A stretch of DNA of 64,000 nucleotides, from positions 2,108,001 through 2,172,000 of the forward strand of contig OZ240673.1 in assembly GCA_965198755.1 (NCBI GenBank), read 5' to 3'. Below the pieces are notes generated by a model. The model searched no databases and had not been told where the DNA came from. It was given only the letters and a program-made list of their open reading frames with translations. The stretch comes from BOG-908 sp963692875. GTDB taxonomy: Bacteria; Pseudomonadota; Alphaproteobacteria; Acetobacterales; Acetobacteraceae. The position numbers and the translations under genes are program-made. Numbering within the stretch: the stretch's first letter is position 1; each line of letters begins with the position of its first letter. Shown piece by piece: positions 18,536 to 26,539 of this stretch.

Positions 18536-18686
18536 GAAGGAAGGCCTTCCTTTTCGAGAAAAAGAAGCAAAGCTTTTGCGCGCGCTGTCGCGGGAAGCTG
18601 AAACACCACGCTTCACCGCGGCGCACCCAACGAGAGCAAAAGTTTTTTGGTTCTTTTTCTCAAAAAAGAACCGCTTGCCTTGCCTT
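18536..18686. repeat. Composite palindromic repeat, copy 4 (complete)
   Basis: TCGAG-loop left arm and GGTTC right arm around a GCTGAAAC...TTCACC centre, the same centre type as the copy at 47697. It lies between the WcbI-like gene and the GT9-methyltransferase gene. Confidence 0.85.
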
Positions 18687-18709
18687 CCTCGGCACACCCG
18701 GAAAAAGAT

Positions 18710-21199
18710 GTGTTGACCGGTCCGCCGCCCTATGGCCGTTGGTCAACCTCGCCGTCAGAGAGGGCCAAACTGCTGGACCAGATCGCAGACACAGGTGCGC
18801 GTGTCGGCCAGGTGGACCGCTGGTCGGACAGTGCCGCCTACCGCGCCATCCTCGGGCGGGCCGTCATCGGCTCCATCCTGGTGATGAAGGTCGACCACAT
18901 CGGCGACTTCATCCTCGGGTTCGACGCGTTGACCGCCCTTCGCCAGGCTTTTCCGCGCGCCAGGATCGAGCTGCTCTGCGCGCCGTGGAACGAGGCTTTG
19001 GCGCGCTCGCTCGACCTGTTCGACGACGTGCACACCATCGTTTTCTTCAACCGGCGCGCCGACGGCGAGACGCCGCCCGACCGGGCCGAGCGCGTCAAGG
19101 AACTGCCCACCAAGCACTACGACCTCGCCATCGATTTGCGCGTGGACCCCGACACGCGGCTGCTGCTGCGCCACGTCAGCGCCACCTACAAGCTCGGCTT
19201 CGAGAGCCCGTCGGAAGACGACATCCTCACCGTGGCCCTGCCGCACCGCCTGCCGGCACGCGCTATCGAGAACATCGGCATGCACCAGACCATGCTGATG
19301 CTACGCCTGGTCCGCACGGCGGCCGACCTGTTCAACCGCACCGACGACGTCAAGCGCCTGCTGCTCGGCCGCGTCGCCGAGCCGTTCGACATCGACCTCA
19401 CCGCGGCGCAGGACCGCACGCTGGTGGTGGTCAACACCTCGTCCGGCCGCGCGGTGAAGAACTGGCCGGCTGAGCGGTTCCGCCGCCTGGTCCGCTGGCT
19501 GGCCGTGGACATGGGCGCGGTGGTGCTGCTGGTTGGCGGCCCCGACCAGTTGGCCGAGACCGGCGACATCATCGGGTTCTGCGGCAGCAGGAACGTCATC
19601 TCCACCGTAGGCCAGACCACCATGGGCCAGGCGGTCCACCTGGTCTCGCAGGCCTCGCTGTTCGTCGGCAACGACAGCGCGCTGACGCACGTGGCCGCGC
19701 GCATCGGCATTCCCACGGTGGTGCTGTTCTCCGGCATCGACCCGCCGGTGATGTGGGCGGCACTGGGGTCAAACGTGACCATCCTGCGCGTGCCGGTAGC
19801 GTGCTCGCCCTGCCACATCCTGCAGTTCGACGAGTGCGTCGCCGACCACGCCTGCATGCGCGACCTCTCCGAAGCCAGCGTGCGCGCCGCGGTGCGCCGC
19901 CAGCTGCTGGCCGCCGCGCGCTACGGCCGCCCCGACCCTGCTCGCCCCAACTCTGGCAGCCCCAACTCTGGCCATAAGGCACGCGGGCTGCACCAGGACG
20001 CGTCGTTCCGCGGCTGGGCGGGCGCGCGCAGCGAGCAGGTGCCGCAGCGCTACGGCCAGAACATCGACCGCTACGAGGCGGTCGGAGGGGAGCTGCGCAT
20101 CGGCCAGTTGCTGCAGGGTTTCACCCATAACAGCCCGGGCAACCGCGGCGACCTCAACCGTTTCTACACGCTCGCCCTCGTCTTCGACCAGATCATCAAG
20201 GAGAAGACGTACGGCGACGTCGCCGAACTGGGCGTCTACAAGGGCAACACCGCCTTCATGCTGGCCGGCCTGGCGCGCCAGACCGGGGCCACCGCCTACC
20301 TGCTGGACACGTTCGAGGGCTTCAGCGAGGAAGACCTCTCCGGCGTGGACAACAACAAGAGCATGGAGTTCGCCGACACCTCGCTCGAGCAGGTACGCGC
20401 CCTGGTGGGCGAGGCCAACGTGCGCTTCGTGAAAGGCTTCTTCCCCGACACCGCCGACCAGATCCCGGACGCCGCACGCTTCAGCCTGGTGCATATCGAC
20501 TGCGACCTCTACGCGCCGTTCCGCGCGGCACTGCACTTCTTCTACGAGCGGCTGGTGCCGGGCGGCTTCCTGGTGATGCACGACTACTCCAGCCTGCACT
20601 GGGACGGCGCCGAGCGCGCTGTGGACGAGTTCTTCGCCGACAAGCCCGAATCCGTAGTGCCGGTGCCGGACGGCGCGGGCACCGTCATCGTGCGCAAGTC
20701 CACGCCGGTGGACCGCTTTTCCAACTGGTTCGTGCAAGGCCGCATACCCGGCTTCGCCAACGCCTGGATCCACGCCAACAGCCAGGAGGTGAAGGCGCAC
20801 CTCACCTCCGGCTGGTCGCAGCCGGAGGAATGGGGCACCTGGGGCCTCGGCGCGTCGCACATGATCGGTCTGCTGCCGACGCAGCGGCCGATGAGCGGCA
20901 TCGAGCTTGCGGCGGAGACCATGGTGGTGCTCTCGCCCGGCCGGCGCGACCACGCGAGCGTCGGCGTGCTGGTGGGCGGCGAGCTGCTGGACATGTGGGA
21001 GTACGACCAGGCCCACAACAGGGGCGTGCGCACGGTTACCATACCGCGGGAGAAGATTACGCTGCGGCAGGGCGTGCCGTTCCTCGACCTGGAGTTCCGG
21101 CCCGACGCCTGGGATTCGCCGAACGATCTGGACCCGAGTATTCCGGACGTGCGGCCGCTGGGCTTGGGGCTTGTGCGGTTTCGGCAGCGTCAGCTTTGA
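18710..21199 (+). CDS. GT9 glycosyltransferase fused to TylF-type methyltransferase
   Basis: About 829 residues from a proposed GTG at 18710 preceded by GGAAAAA; the frame opens further upstream inside the repeat. Residues about 50-400 are a GT-B heptosyltransferase-like domain (KVDHIGDFILGFDALTALRQ; FVGNDSALTHVAARIGIPTV). Its end carries a Cys motif, C-S-P-C, then C, then H-A-C-M. A short linker with a P-N-S-G repeat leads to a TylF/MycF-like O-methyltransferase (about 490-690, DVAELGVYKGNTAFML and HIDCDLYAPF). An unassigned beta-rich tail follows. It probably adds and methylates a sugar in LPS or capsule. Its partner at 26540 has the reverse domain order. Confidence 0.85.
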   Translation: MLTGPPPYGRWSTSPSERAKLLDQIADTGARVGQVDRWSDSAAYRAILGRAVIGSILVMKVDHIGDFILGFDALTALRQAFPRARIELLCAPWNEALARSLDLFDDVHTIVFFNRRADGETPPDRAERVKELPTKHYDLAIDLRVDPDTRLLLRHVSATYKLGFESPSEDDILTVALPHRLPARAIENIGMHQTMLMLRLVRTAADLFNRTDDVKRLLLGRVAEPFDIDLTAAQDRTLVVVNTSSGRAVKNWPAERFRRLVRWLAVDMGAVVLLVGGPDQLAETGDIIGFCGSRNVISTVGQTTMGQAVHLVSQASLFVGNDSALTHVAARIGIPTVVLFSGIDPPVMWAALGSNVTILRVPVACSPCHILQFDECVADHACMRDLSEASVRAAVRRQLLAAARYGRPDPARPNSGSPNSGHKARGLHQDASFRGWAGARSEQVPQRYGQNIDRYEAVGGELRIGQLLQGFTHNSPGNRGDLNRFYTLALVFDQIIKEKTYGDVAELGVYKGNTAFMLAGLARQTGATAYLLDTFEGFSEEDLSGVDNNKSMEFADTSLEQVRALVGEANVRFVKGFFPDTADQIPDAARFSLVHIDCDLYAPFRAALHFFYERLVPGGFLVMHDYSSLHWDGAERAVDEFFADKPESVVPVPDGAGTVIVRKSTPVDRFSNWFVQGRIPGFANAWIHANSQEVKAHLTSGWSQPEEWGTWGLGASHMIGLLPTQRPMSGIELAAETMVVLSPGRRDHASVGVLVGGELLDMWEYDQAHNRGVRTVTIPREKITLRQGVPFLDLEFRPDAWDSPNDLDPSIPDVRPLGLGLVRFRQRQL

Positions 21200-21224
21200 T
21201 TTGTTCGATGTCTCGACGGCTAGC

Positions 21225-21365
21225 GAAGAAAGCAAGCGGTTCTTTTTTGAAAAAAAGAACCAAAAAACTTTTGTTCCTTGGTGCACGCTGGCGGAAACAT
21301 CCGCGGCGGCGGGACACGGAGTTTGCTGCTTCTCTATGAGAGAGCAGGATTTAAAGAAAACTGGT
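21225..21365. repeat. Composite palindromic repeat, copy 5 (decayed right arm)
   Basis: Intact GGTTC-type left arm at about 21236-21262. The right half is strongly diverged but keeps a GGAGTTTGCTGCTTCT remnant. It separates the GT9 fusion gene from the small coiled-coil gene. Confidence 0.7.
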
Positions 21366-21387
21366 TTGTTGGCGAACGGATAGAGTC

Positions 21388-22041
21388 ATGTTGCGGCGTC
21401 TCGTGCGGTCCTACTACAGGCTACGCTACTTCCCACGCCTGCTTACCGAGATGCTCACCCGCATCTCGAACCAGGTCGCCGACCTGCACCGCTCCCGCGA
21501 CGAAGCCGACATGATCGGCCGGATGATGTCGTCGCACGAGGAGCGGGTGGCCAGGGTCCACGACGAGATCGTGGCGTTCTGCGACGACGCCATCCGCGCG
21601 ATGATGACGGTCTCGGTCAGCATCGCTGACGTGGACACGCGGATGCAGACGCTTCAACAGGGGCTGCAACGCCTGGACAACGCGAGCGTGGACACCCAGG
21701 GGCGGATGGCCGAAATCCAGCACTCGCTCGGGCACGCCACGGCCCAAGATGCGCAAGATCAGGGTGGACAAGATCAGGCGGGGGATAATCAAGTCGGGAA
21801 CGGCCAGGCTGGACCTGAACGGACCGGCCAGGCCACGCCGCACAGCCTCGCAACGCTTGCCGAGCTGGTGCGAAGCCAGGCCGCACAGATCGACCGCATT
21901 GAGGCGCTGGTGGCCGGTCAAGCCCGGTCGCAGCCTGCCCACGCATCCGCGCCCAAACCCGCCGCGGCGGAGATGGCCTTTGCTACGTCCGATGGTGCGG
22001 GTCAGGCCGCGGGGGACGATGACCGGCTAAGCCACGCCTGA
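21388..22041 (+). CDS. Coiled-coil protein, unknown function
   Basis: 217 residues, no membrane segment. Residues 20-110 are strongly helical with heptad character (RISNQVADLHRSRDEAD; VDTRMQTLQQGLQRLDN). After that comes a Gln/Gly/Asp-rich stretch (QDQGGQDQAGDNQVGNGQAG), then another short helix and an Ala-rich tail. The stop overlaps the start of the acyltransferase gene (TGATG), so the two are translationally coupled. It may be a scaffold or length-control protein of the glycan system, by analogy with other coiled-coil proteins in such clusters; this is inference. Confidence 0.65.
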   Translation: MLRRLVRSYYRLRYFPRLLTEMLTRISNQVADLHRSRDEADMIGRMMSSHEERVARVHDEIVAFCDDAIRAMMTVSVSIADVDTRMQTLQQGLQRLDNASVDTQGRMAEIQHSLGHATAQDAQDQGGQDQAGDNQVGNGQAGPERTGQATPHSLATLAELVRSQAAQIDRIEALVAGQARSQPAHASAPKPAAAEMAFATSDGAGQAAGDDDRLSHA

Positions 22042-23357
22042 TGGACGCAGCCGCCGCCGGCCAGGTTCACACCGAGGCAAGCGGACCCGACGGCCGCGCA
22101 CCAACAACCGGCACCACCGGTCACACGCGCCTCGCCTTCATCGACTTCCTGCGCGCCGTCGCCATCCTGCTGGTCTTCGTCCGGCATGCCACCGAGGTGT
22201 TCGTGCCTCCCGGGCACGGTGGCCGCCTCGTCTACCTCCTTGGCGGATACTTCACCTTCGGCACACTCGGGGTGATCGTCTTCTTCGCCATCAGCGGGTT
22301 CCTGATCCCCTCCAGCCTGCACGGCCCGAAGCTGGCGGGCACGGTGCGCTACGTCATCAGCCGCGTCTTTCGGCTCTACCCGGCCTACGCGGTCTCCGTC
22401 ATCCCCTCGGCGTTCTCGCATTTCTGGCTCGGGGGTGCCGCGTTCTCCTGGCACCAGGTCGGGCTGAACTTCACCATGGTGCCGCGGCTGTTCGGCGGCA
22501 CGCTGGCCAACGGCGCCTACTGGACGCTGGAGGTGGAGCTCGCCTTCTACCTGATCTGCCTGGTGCTGTTCCTGGGCGGGCTGCTTAGCCAGGGGTTCTG
22601 CCTCGCGGCCATCACCCTCGTGACCTTCCTTGTTTTCCAGTCCTCGCAGCAGACCTTCTTCGACGGGCTGTTCAACCCGACCCTGTCGGGCGAGGCGTTC
22701 TTCTTCAACCTCAACATCGCCGTGCTGTTCTGGGGCGCCGTGCTGCGGCTCTGGTGGGACGGCGCGCGGCTCAACACCGCGACGGCGCTGATCTTCTGGG
22801 GCTTTGCGGGCTTCTGGATGGTCTGGCGCCCGGCCTGCCTGCTGGTCGCCTTTGCTTCGCACGACATGGTCGGTTTCGACACCAAAATCATCAGCGCCTA
22901 CAGCCTCGGGATGGCGATCTTCCTGGTGGCCGTCCTGCATGGCGGGCTGTGCAACCCGGTGATGCTATGGATCGGCCGCATCAGCTACTCGTTCTACCTG
23001 CTGCACGGCGTCGTCATCCACACGTGCAACTACGAACTGAACGTGCACCCCGCTTGGCGGGCCCTGAACGCGGGGTTGATCTGCCTCGTGGTGTTGCTGC
23101 TGTCCCTCGCCGCGGCACAGCTCTCCTACAGCCTGGTCGAGCGGCCCGGCATCAAGCTGGGACGGCGTGTCACCGGCTTGGCGCTCGCCTGGATCGACCA
23201 TACGAGGCTCAGCGTGCGCTTCCCGGCGCGATGGCTGCGCCCGCTGGCCCACCGGCGGCCGGCACAGGTCGCGGCCTTGCCGCAACGCCCGGATTTCGGG
23301 CGGCCTGACGCGCTTGCGGACCTTGCGACGCCTTCGCAAGCAAGGCAGCGGTTTTAA
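22041..23357 (+). CDS. Acyltransferase-3 family membrane protein
   Basis: 438 residues with about ten membrane helices. The N-terminal motif FIDFLRAVAILLVFVRHATE has the conserved catalytic His of the OafA/ExoZ family. These enzymes move acetyl or succinyl groups from CoA to surface sugars. It is coupled to the coiled-coil gene upstream. Its last codons (about QARQRF) and stop fall in a decayed arm of the palindromic repeat, so the native C-terminus may have been altered. Confidence 0.87.
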   Translation: MDAAAAGQVHTEASGPDGRAPTTGTTGHTRLAFIDFLRAVAILLVFVRHATEVFVPPGHGGRLVYLLGGYFTFGTLGVIVFFAISGFLIPSSLHGPKLAGTVRYVISRVFRLYPAYAVSVIPSAFSHFWLGGAAFSWHQVGLNFTMVPRLFGGTLANGAYWTLEVELAFYLICLVLFLGGLLSQGFCLAAITLVTFLVFQSSQQTFFDGLFNPTLSGEAFFFNLNIAVLFWGAVLRLWWDGARLNTATALIFWGFAGFWMVWRPACLLVAFASHDMVGFDTKIISAYSLGMAIFLVAVLHGGLCNPVMLWIGRISYSFYLLHGVVIHTCNYELNVHPAWRALNAGLICLVVLLLSLAAAQLSYSLVERPGIKLGRRVTGLALAWIDHTRLSVRFPARWLRPLAHRRPAQVAALPQRPDFGRPDALADLATPSQARQRF

Positions 23358-23385
23358 ACGAGAGAATCAAAAAACGTTTGGTCCT
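23333..23385. repeat. Palindromic repeat, single decayed arm (copy 6)
   Basis: One diverged arm (GCAAGGCAGCGGTTTTAAACG, then AAAAAACGTTTGGTCC) that contains the stop codon of the acyltransferase gene. The hairpin is no longer well paired. Confidence 0.55.
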
Positions 23386-23432
23386 CATGGCAGTAGCCCC
23401 AACTATTGGCTTCTCCGAATCGCCGGTGGCGA

Positions 23433-23512
23433 GAAAGCAAGACCTTCTTTTTCGAGAAAAAGAAGCAAAAAGCTTTTGTCTCTGCTGTCGCGGACTCTTC
23501 CGAAGCGTGTCA
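23433..23512. repeat. Palindromic repeat, left arm and centre only (copy 7)
   Basis: TCGAG-loop hairpin with the linked AAAAAGCTTTTG spacer and GCTGTCGCGGAC, then the homology stops before any right arm. Confidence 0.8.
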
Positions 23513-23557
23513 TCGGCGGTATGCCAGCGGCTCTGAACTTTGACCTTTCGAAGTCCG

Positions 23558-23700
23558 GTAGGAAGGCAGGCCTTCTTTTCTGAAGAAAAGAAGCGAAAGA
23601 CTTTTTGTCCGGCTGTCGCGGAGTTTCCTTCAGCGTACGCCCAAGGGAACAAAAGATTTTTGGTTCTTTTTTTCAAAAAAGAACCGCTTGCTTCGCTTGT
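23558..23700. repeat. Composite palindromic repeat, copy 8 (complete)
   Basis: CTGAAG-loop left arm and GGTTC right arm. The flank beyond the right arm reads GCTTGTCACCGGTCAA, the inverse of the left flank of the copy at 41711, so some copies have longer outer arms. Confidence 0.85.
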
Positions 23701-23754
23701 CACCGGTCAACGTATCAGACAGCTTGAAATTACCTACGCGATGCAGGAGCCCCC

Positions 23755-23815
23755 GCGTCAGCCGCGACAAAAGTCTTTTGCTGATTTTCAAAAAAGCAGG
23801 CCTCGCTCACTTCCT
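23755..23815. repeat. Palindromic repeat, right arm only (copy 9)
   Basis: Starts at CGCGACAAAAGTCTTTTGCT and ends with GCAGGCCTCGCT, just at the stop of the minus-strand acyltransferase gene. Confidence 0.75.
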
Positions 23816-24926
23816 ACGCCGCCCACCGCTTGATCGCACGCCGCAACGGCATCTCGAAGCCATGAAACGACACCACCGATAGCGCCAGTGAAAACGCCAA
23901 AGGCCACAACATGCCTTGCAGGCGGTCTTCGGGCTGCCACGGCCAAAGCCGCGCCGCCAGGGACCGTCCGGGCACATGCCACAGGTAAAGCGAGTAGGAG
24001 ATCACCCCGAGGTAGTGGATCGGCGGCGTGGAGAGGAACCGCGCCGTCAGCGTGCGGCCGTTCATCAGACCAAGCACCAGGAACGGCACGACCATCACCA
24101 CCGCAAACGACGACAGCAGCCCGAACCATTCCGAGGCGGCAATGGCGAGGAACGCCAGCGCCAGCGTGTCGGTGATGGCGCCGATGAAGAACGCGGCCTC
24201 GCGGTGGGCAAGATAGAGCAGGTAGGCCAGCCAGCCCGCGCCGAACATCGTGGCCCCGCGGATCAGCGGCACCCACAGCGCCAGCGACGGGCCCGGCTGC
24301 GGGTAGGACGGGTCGTTGATGTTGGGCGTGAAGAACTTCAGGAACACCACGAAGCAGACCGCGCCCAGCCCCGCCATCGCCAGCACCACGCTGCCCACGT
24401 CCAGGCGCCGCGCCAGGCGGGTCAGCGCGAAGAGCGGCGGAAAGATCACGACGTAGCAGGCAGCCTCGACGGAGATCGACCAGGCCGGGTCGTCCCAGCA
24501 CCCCATCGGCCCCAGATGCGGCAGCGGAATTTCGGAGAGCAGCGCGGCCTGCCGGACGAACTCCACCAGCAGCAGGTGGCGCGAGAGCTGCGGGAAGATG
24601 CCGACCTGCCAGGCCAGGCAATACCAAAGCGTGACCAGCATGGTGAGCAGGAAGAGCGGGTACACGCGGGCGAACCGCGCCACGATGTAGGTCCACCAGC
24701 GCAGGCGGCCGGACAGGCCGGCACCGTAGACGAGGCACAGCGTGAAGCCGCTGAGGCAGAAGAACAGGTCCACCGCGGGGTTGGCGAAGCTGAGCAGGCG
24801 CAGGCCGGGGATCTGGTTCAGCCCGTAATGGCTGACCGCGACGTCCAGCGCCACAACGCCACGCAGGCCGGTAAGCTGGCGGATGTCGCCTTGGAGCGGC
24901 GCATCATCGCTTCGGAGTGGCTGCAT
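23814..24926 (-). CDS. Acyltransferase-3 family membrane protein
   Basis: 370 residues, about ten membrane helices. The family motif appears as LTGLRGVVALDVAVSHYGLN with the conserved His, followed by FANPAVDLFFCLSGFTL. It probably O-acylates a surface sugar. It faces the other acyltransferase gene across the repeat-filled gap. Its upstream flank ends in half of a palindromic repeat, the other half of which lies beyond the IS element, so the element landed just upstream of this gene. Confidence 0.87.
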   Translation of the reverse strand: MQPLRSDDAPLQGDIRQLTGLRGVVALDVAVSHYGLNQIPGLRLLSFANPAVDLFFCLSGFTLCLVYGAGLSGRLRWWTYIVARFARVYPLFLLTMLVTLWYCLAWQVGIFPQLSRHLLLVEFVRQAALLSEIPLPHLGPMGCWDDPAWSISVEAACYVVIFPPLFALTRLARRLDVGSVVLAMAGLGAVCFVVFLKFFTPNINDPSYPQPGPSLALWVPLIRGATMFGAGWLAYLLYLAHREAAFFIGAITDTLALAFLAIAASEWFGLLSSFAVVMVVPFLVLGLMNGRTLTARFLSTPPIHYLGVISYSLYLWHVPGRSLAARLWPWQPEDRLQGMLWPLAFSLALSVVSFHGFEMPLRRAIKRWAA

Positions 24927-24960
24927 GGGCGTCCTGGTATGACGGCCGCACCTGGGTCAA

Positions 24961-24990
24961 GCAAGCAAGGCCTTCTTTTCTGAAGAAAAG
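24961..24990. repeat. Palindromic repeat copy 10, left part (split by IS element)
   Basis: Ends ...GAAGAAAAG at 24990, exactly where the sequence leaves the repeat consensus. The missing remainder resumes at 26365. Confidence 0.9.
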
Positions 24991-24993
24991 ATA

Positions 24994-25003
24994 CTGTGTT
25001 GCT
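24994..25003. repeat. Subterminal inverted repeat, left end of IS
   Basis: CTGTGTTGCT; partner CTGTGTTCCT is on the opposite strand at 26346-26355 (9 of 10 bases match). Subterminal rather than terminal placement is an IS1111-subgroup trait. Confidence 0.65.
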
Positions 25004-25174
25004 GGTCAAGCGCCCATTTGGTTTGAGGGTGGCAAGCTGTCGTGTCTTCGTAAAGCCCGCTTCGCGCCGCTGCGCGGTGGCCTTTAGCCAGGCTTGACGA
25101 AGCCCCGCCAGCTTGCCGCGTGAGTGTGTGGCTGGGGCGGGAAAACGGCTTTGACTGAACTGGAAAACGGGTAA
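25004..25174 (-). ncRNA. Candidate structured guide RNA region of the IS element
   Basis: Non-coding end downstream of the transposase. It contains a nested hairpin: GGCAAGCTG at 25031-25039 pairs with CAGCTTGCC at 25109-25117. Inside it CTTCG (25046-25050) pairs with CGAAG (25098-25102), and AAGCC (25053-25057) pairs with GGCTT (25091-25095). IS110-family transposases use a non-coding bridge/seek RNA, located on the 3' side of the transposase in the IS1111 subgroup. The structure fits that role. Transcription and exact ends are not visible. Confidence 0.45.
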
Positions 25175-26152
25175 TCAGGCGTTTGCCGGGTTGGCGTTGA
25201 CATGATGGGGATCGAACGGGCGGCGCGTGCGGATCACTGCGTGGGCCAGGACGAGCAGCCTGCGTGCGATGGCGATCAGAACGAGCTTGTTCGGCTTGCC
25301 GGCTTGCTTGAGCCGTTGTGCCACGACCCGCAGGACCGGGTGGCGGCTGGCGCTGAGTGCCGCGAGGTAGAGTGCGCTGCGCAGGTTGGCGTTGCCGATG
25401 CGGCTGATGCCGGTGCTGCGGGTTTGCGCGCCTGAACTATGCTCGGCCGGCGAGAGGCCTGCGAACGCGGCCAGACCTTTGGGCTCGAACTCGGCAATGT
25501 TGGGGATCTCTGCGAGCAGCACTGCCATGGTCACTTCGCCGATGCCCGGGATGCTGCGCAGCAGCTCGGCCTGATGGCGCGTCTGCATGTCGCCTGCGAT
25601 CAGCGCGCGGATGTCGTGGGCGATGGCGTCGATCTCTGCGTTCAGATACGCCAGGCTACGGGCGATGGAGGCCTGCACGGTGGCGCTCCACAGGCCGGCT
25701 TTCTGGCGGTTGAGTTCCTGTGTGCGGGTCGTCTTGAGGGCGGCGCAACGGCGCACGAGCTCGCGCAGGTCGCGCAGGTGCGGCAGCGGCGGCGTCCAGG
25801 GGGCAGGGTTTTGCGTGCGGCAGAAGCGCGCGATGAGGGCTGCGTCGAGCTTGTCGGTTTTGTTGCGCCGGAGCTCGGCCTGGCCGAAGGCCTTGATTTG
25901 TTTTGGGTTGATGATGCTGACCTTGATGCCGAGGCCGTGCAGGAAGACGGCGAGATCGAGGCCATAATTGCCGGTGGCTTCCATGCAGGCATGCAGGCCG
26001 GTGCTGCCGCCGGGGATGTGTCGTTCGAGCCAGGCGTGCAGTTCGTCGAACCCTGTCTGATCGTTGGTCAGGTGGAGTGCGGCCGCTCTGTCGCCGTAGA
26101 GGAGATGGGCGCCGACTTTTGCTTTACCGATATCAAGACCGAGAATGGCCAT
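25175..26152 (-). CDS. IS110-family transposase
   Basis: 325 residues, complete. The N-terminal RuvC-like DEDD domain shows GLDIGKAKV (D6), CMEATGNYG and RRNKTDKLDAALIARF. The C-terminal domain has LLRSIPGIGEVTMAVLLAEI and the Ser-containing AEHSSGAQTRSTG. Both catalytic regions look intact, so the element may be active. The ATG at 26152 is the first good start. Leucine/alanine-rich central helices form the usual coiled coil. Confidence 0.93.
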   Translation of the reverse strand: MAILGLDIGKAKVGAHLLYGDRAAALHLTNDQTGFDELHAWLERHIPGGSTGLHACMEATGNYGLDLAVFLHGLGIKVSIINPKQIKAFGQAELRRNKTDKLDAALIARFCRTQNPAPWTPPLPHLRDLRELVRRCAALKTTRTQELNRQKAGLWSATVQASIARSLAYLNAEIDAIAHDIRALIAGDMQTRHQAELLRSIPGIGEVTMAVLLAEIPNIAEFEPKGLAAFAGLSPAEHSSGAQTRSTGISRIGNANLRSALYLAALSASRHPVLRVVAQRLKQAGKPNKLVLIAIARRLLVLAHAVIRTRRPFDPHHVNANPANA

Positions 26153-26345
26153 GGCGAGGCTTCCTTGGGCAAGCGGTGGCGCCCCTCACAGGTCTTTCTT
26201 GCAATCAGGCTGCCCAGCCGCGCTGAGGCCCCGCATACTGTCCGACCGAGAGGTGCAGGATGCGGTGGGCCCGGATCTTTTCTACAGGATCGCCCGAGAA
26301 GCAATGCAAGGTCACCACCGCAGTTCCAGAGCTTGGCCTCCGCCG

Positions 26346-26355
26346 AGGAACACAG
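26346..26355. repeat. Subterminal inverted repeat, right end of IS
   Basis: AGGAACACAG, the imperfect inverse of the left copy at 24994-25003. Confidence 0.6.
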
Positions 26356-26364
26356 CAAACTTAC

Positions 26365-26474
26365 AAGAAGCAAAAGACTTTTGACTCCGCTGTCGCGCGC
26401 TCGCCGGAAAGGTCCCCGACAGGGAGCAAAAGTTTTTTGGTTCTTTTTTTCAAAAAAGAACCGCTTGCCTTGAC
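26365..26474. repeat. Palindromic repeat copy 10, right part (split by IS element)
   Basis: Resumes the interrupted consensus with AAGCAAAAGACTTTTGACTC, then the GCTGTCGCGCGC centre and a GGTTC right arm ending GAACCGCTTGCCTTG. Joining it to 24961-24990 restores a normal complete copy. Confidence 0.9.
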
Positions 26475-26539
26475 CAGGCCGCGCGCACCGACCTACCCCA
26501 CGCTGAGCGCCCCGCCAGGTCGCAAGGGAGGCTTGCCCG

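Larger units (their letters stand above)
23386..23813. other. Gene-free stretch packed with repeat copies
   Basis: About 430 bp between the plus-strand and minus-strand acyltransferase genes, both reading towards it. It holds a single arm, a complete copy and another single arm of the palindromic repeat. No gene is visible. Confidence 0.7.
24991..26364 (-). mobile_element. IS110-family element, IS1111-like, about 1.37 kb
   Basis: Boundaries are defined by the repeat copy it interrupts. The consensus stops at 24990 and resumes at 26365-26368, with AAG on both sides, so the exact ends are ambiguous by three bases. Short subterminal inverted repeats (CTGTGTTGCT at 24994-25003, CTGTGTTCCT on the other strand at 26346-26355) sit 3 bp and about 9 bp from the ends. 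This arrangement is known for the IS1111 subgroup of IS110. It holds one transposase gene and two non-coding ends of about 184 and 212 bp. Confidence 0.88.
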
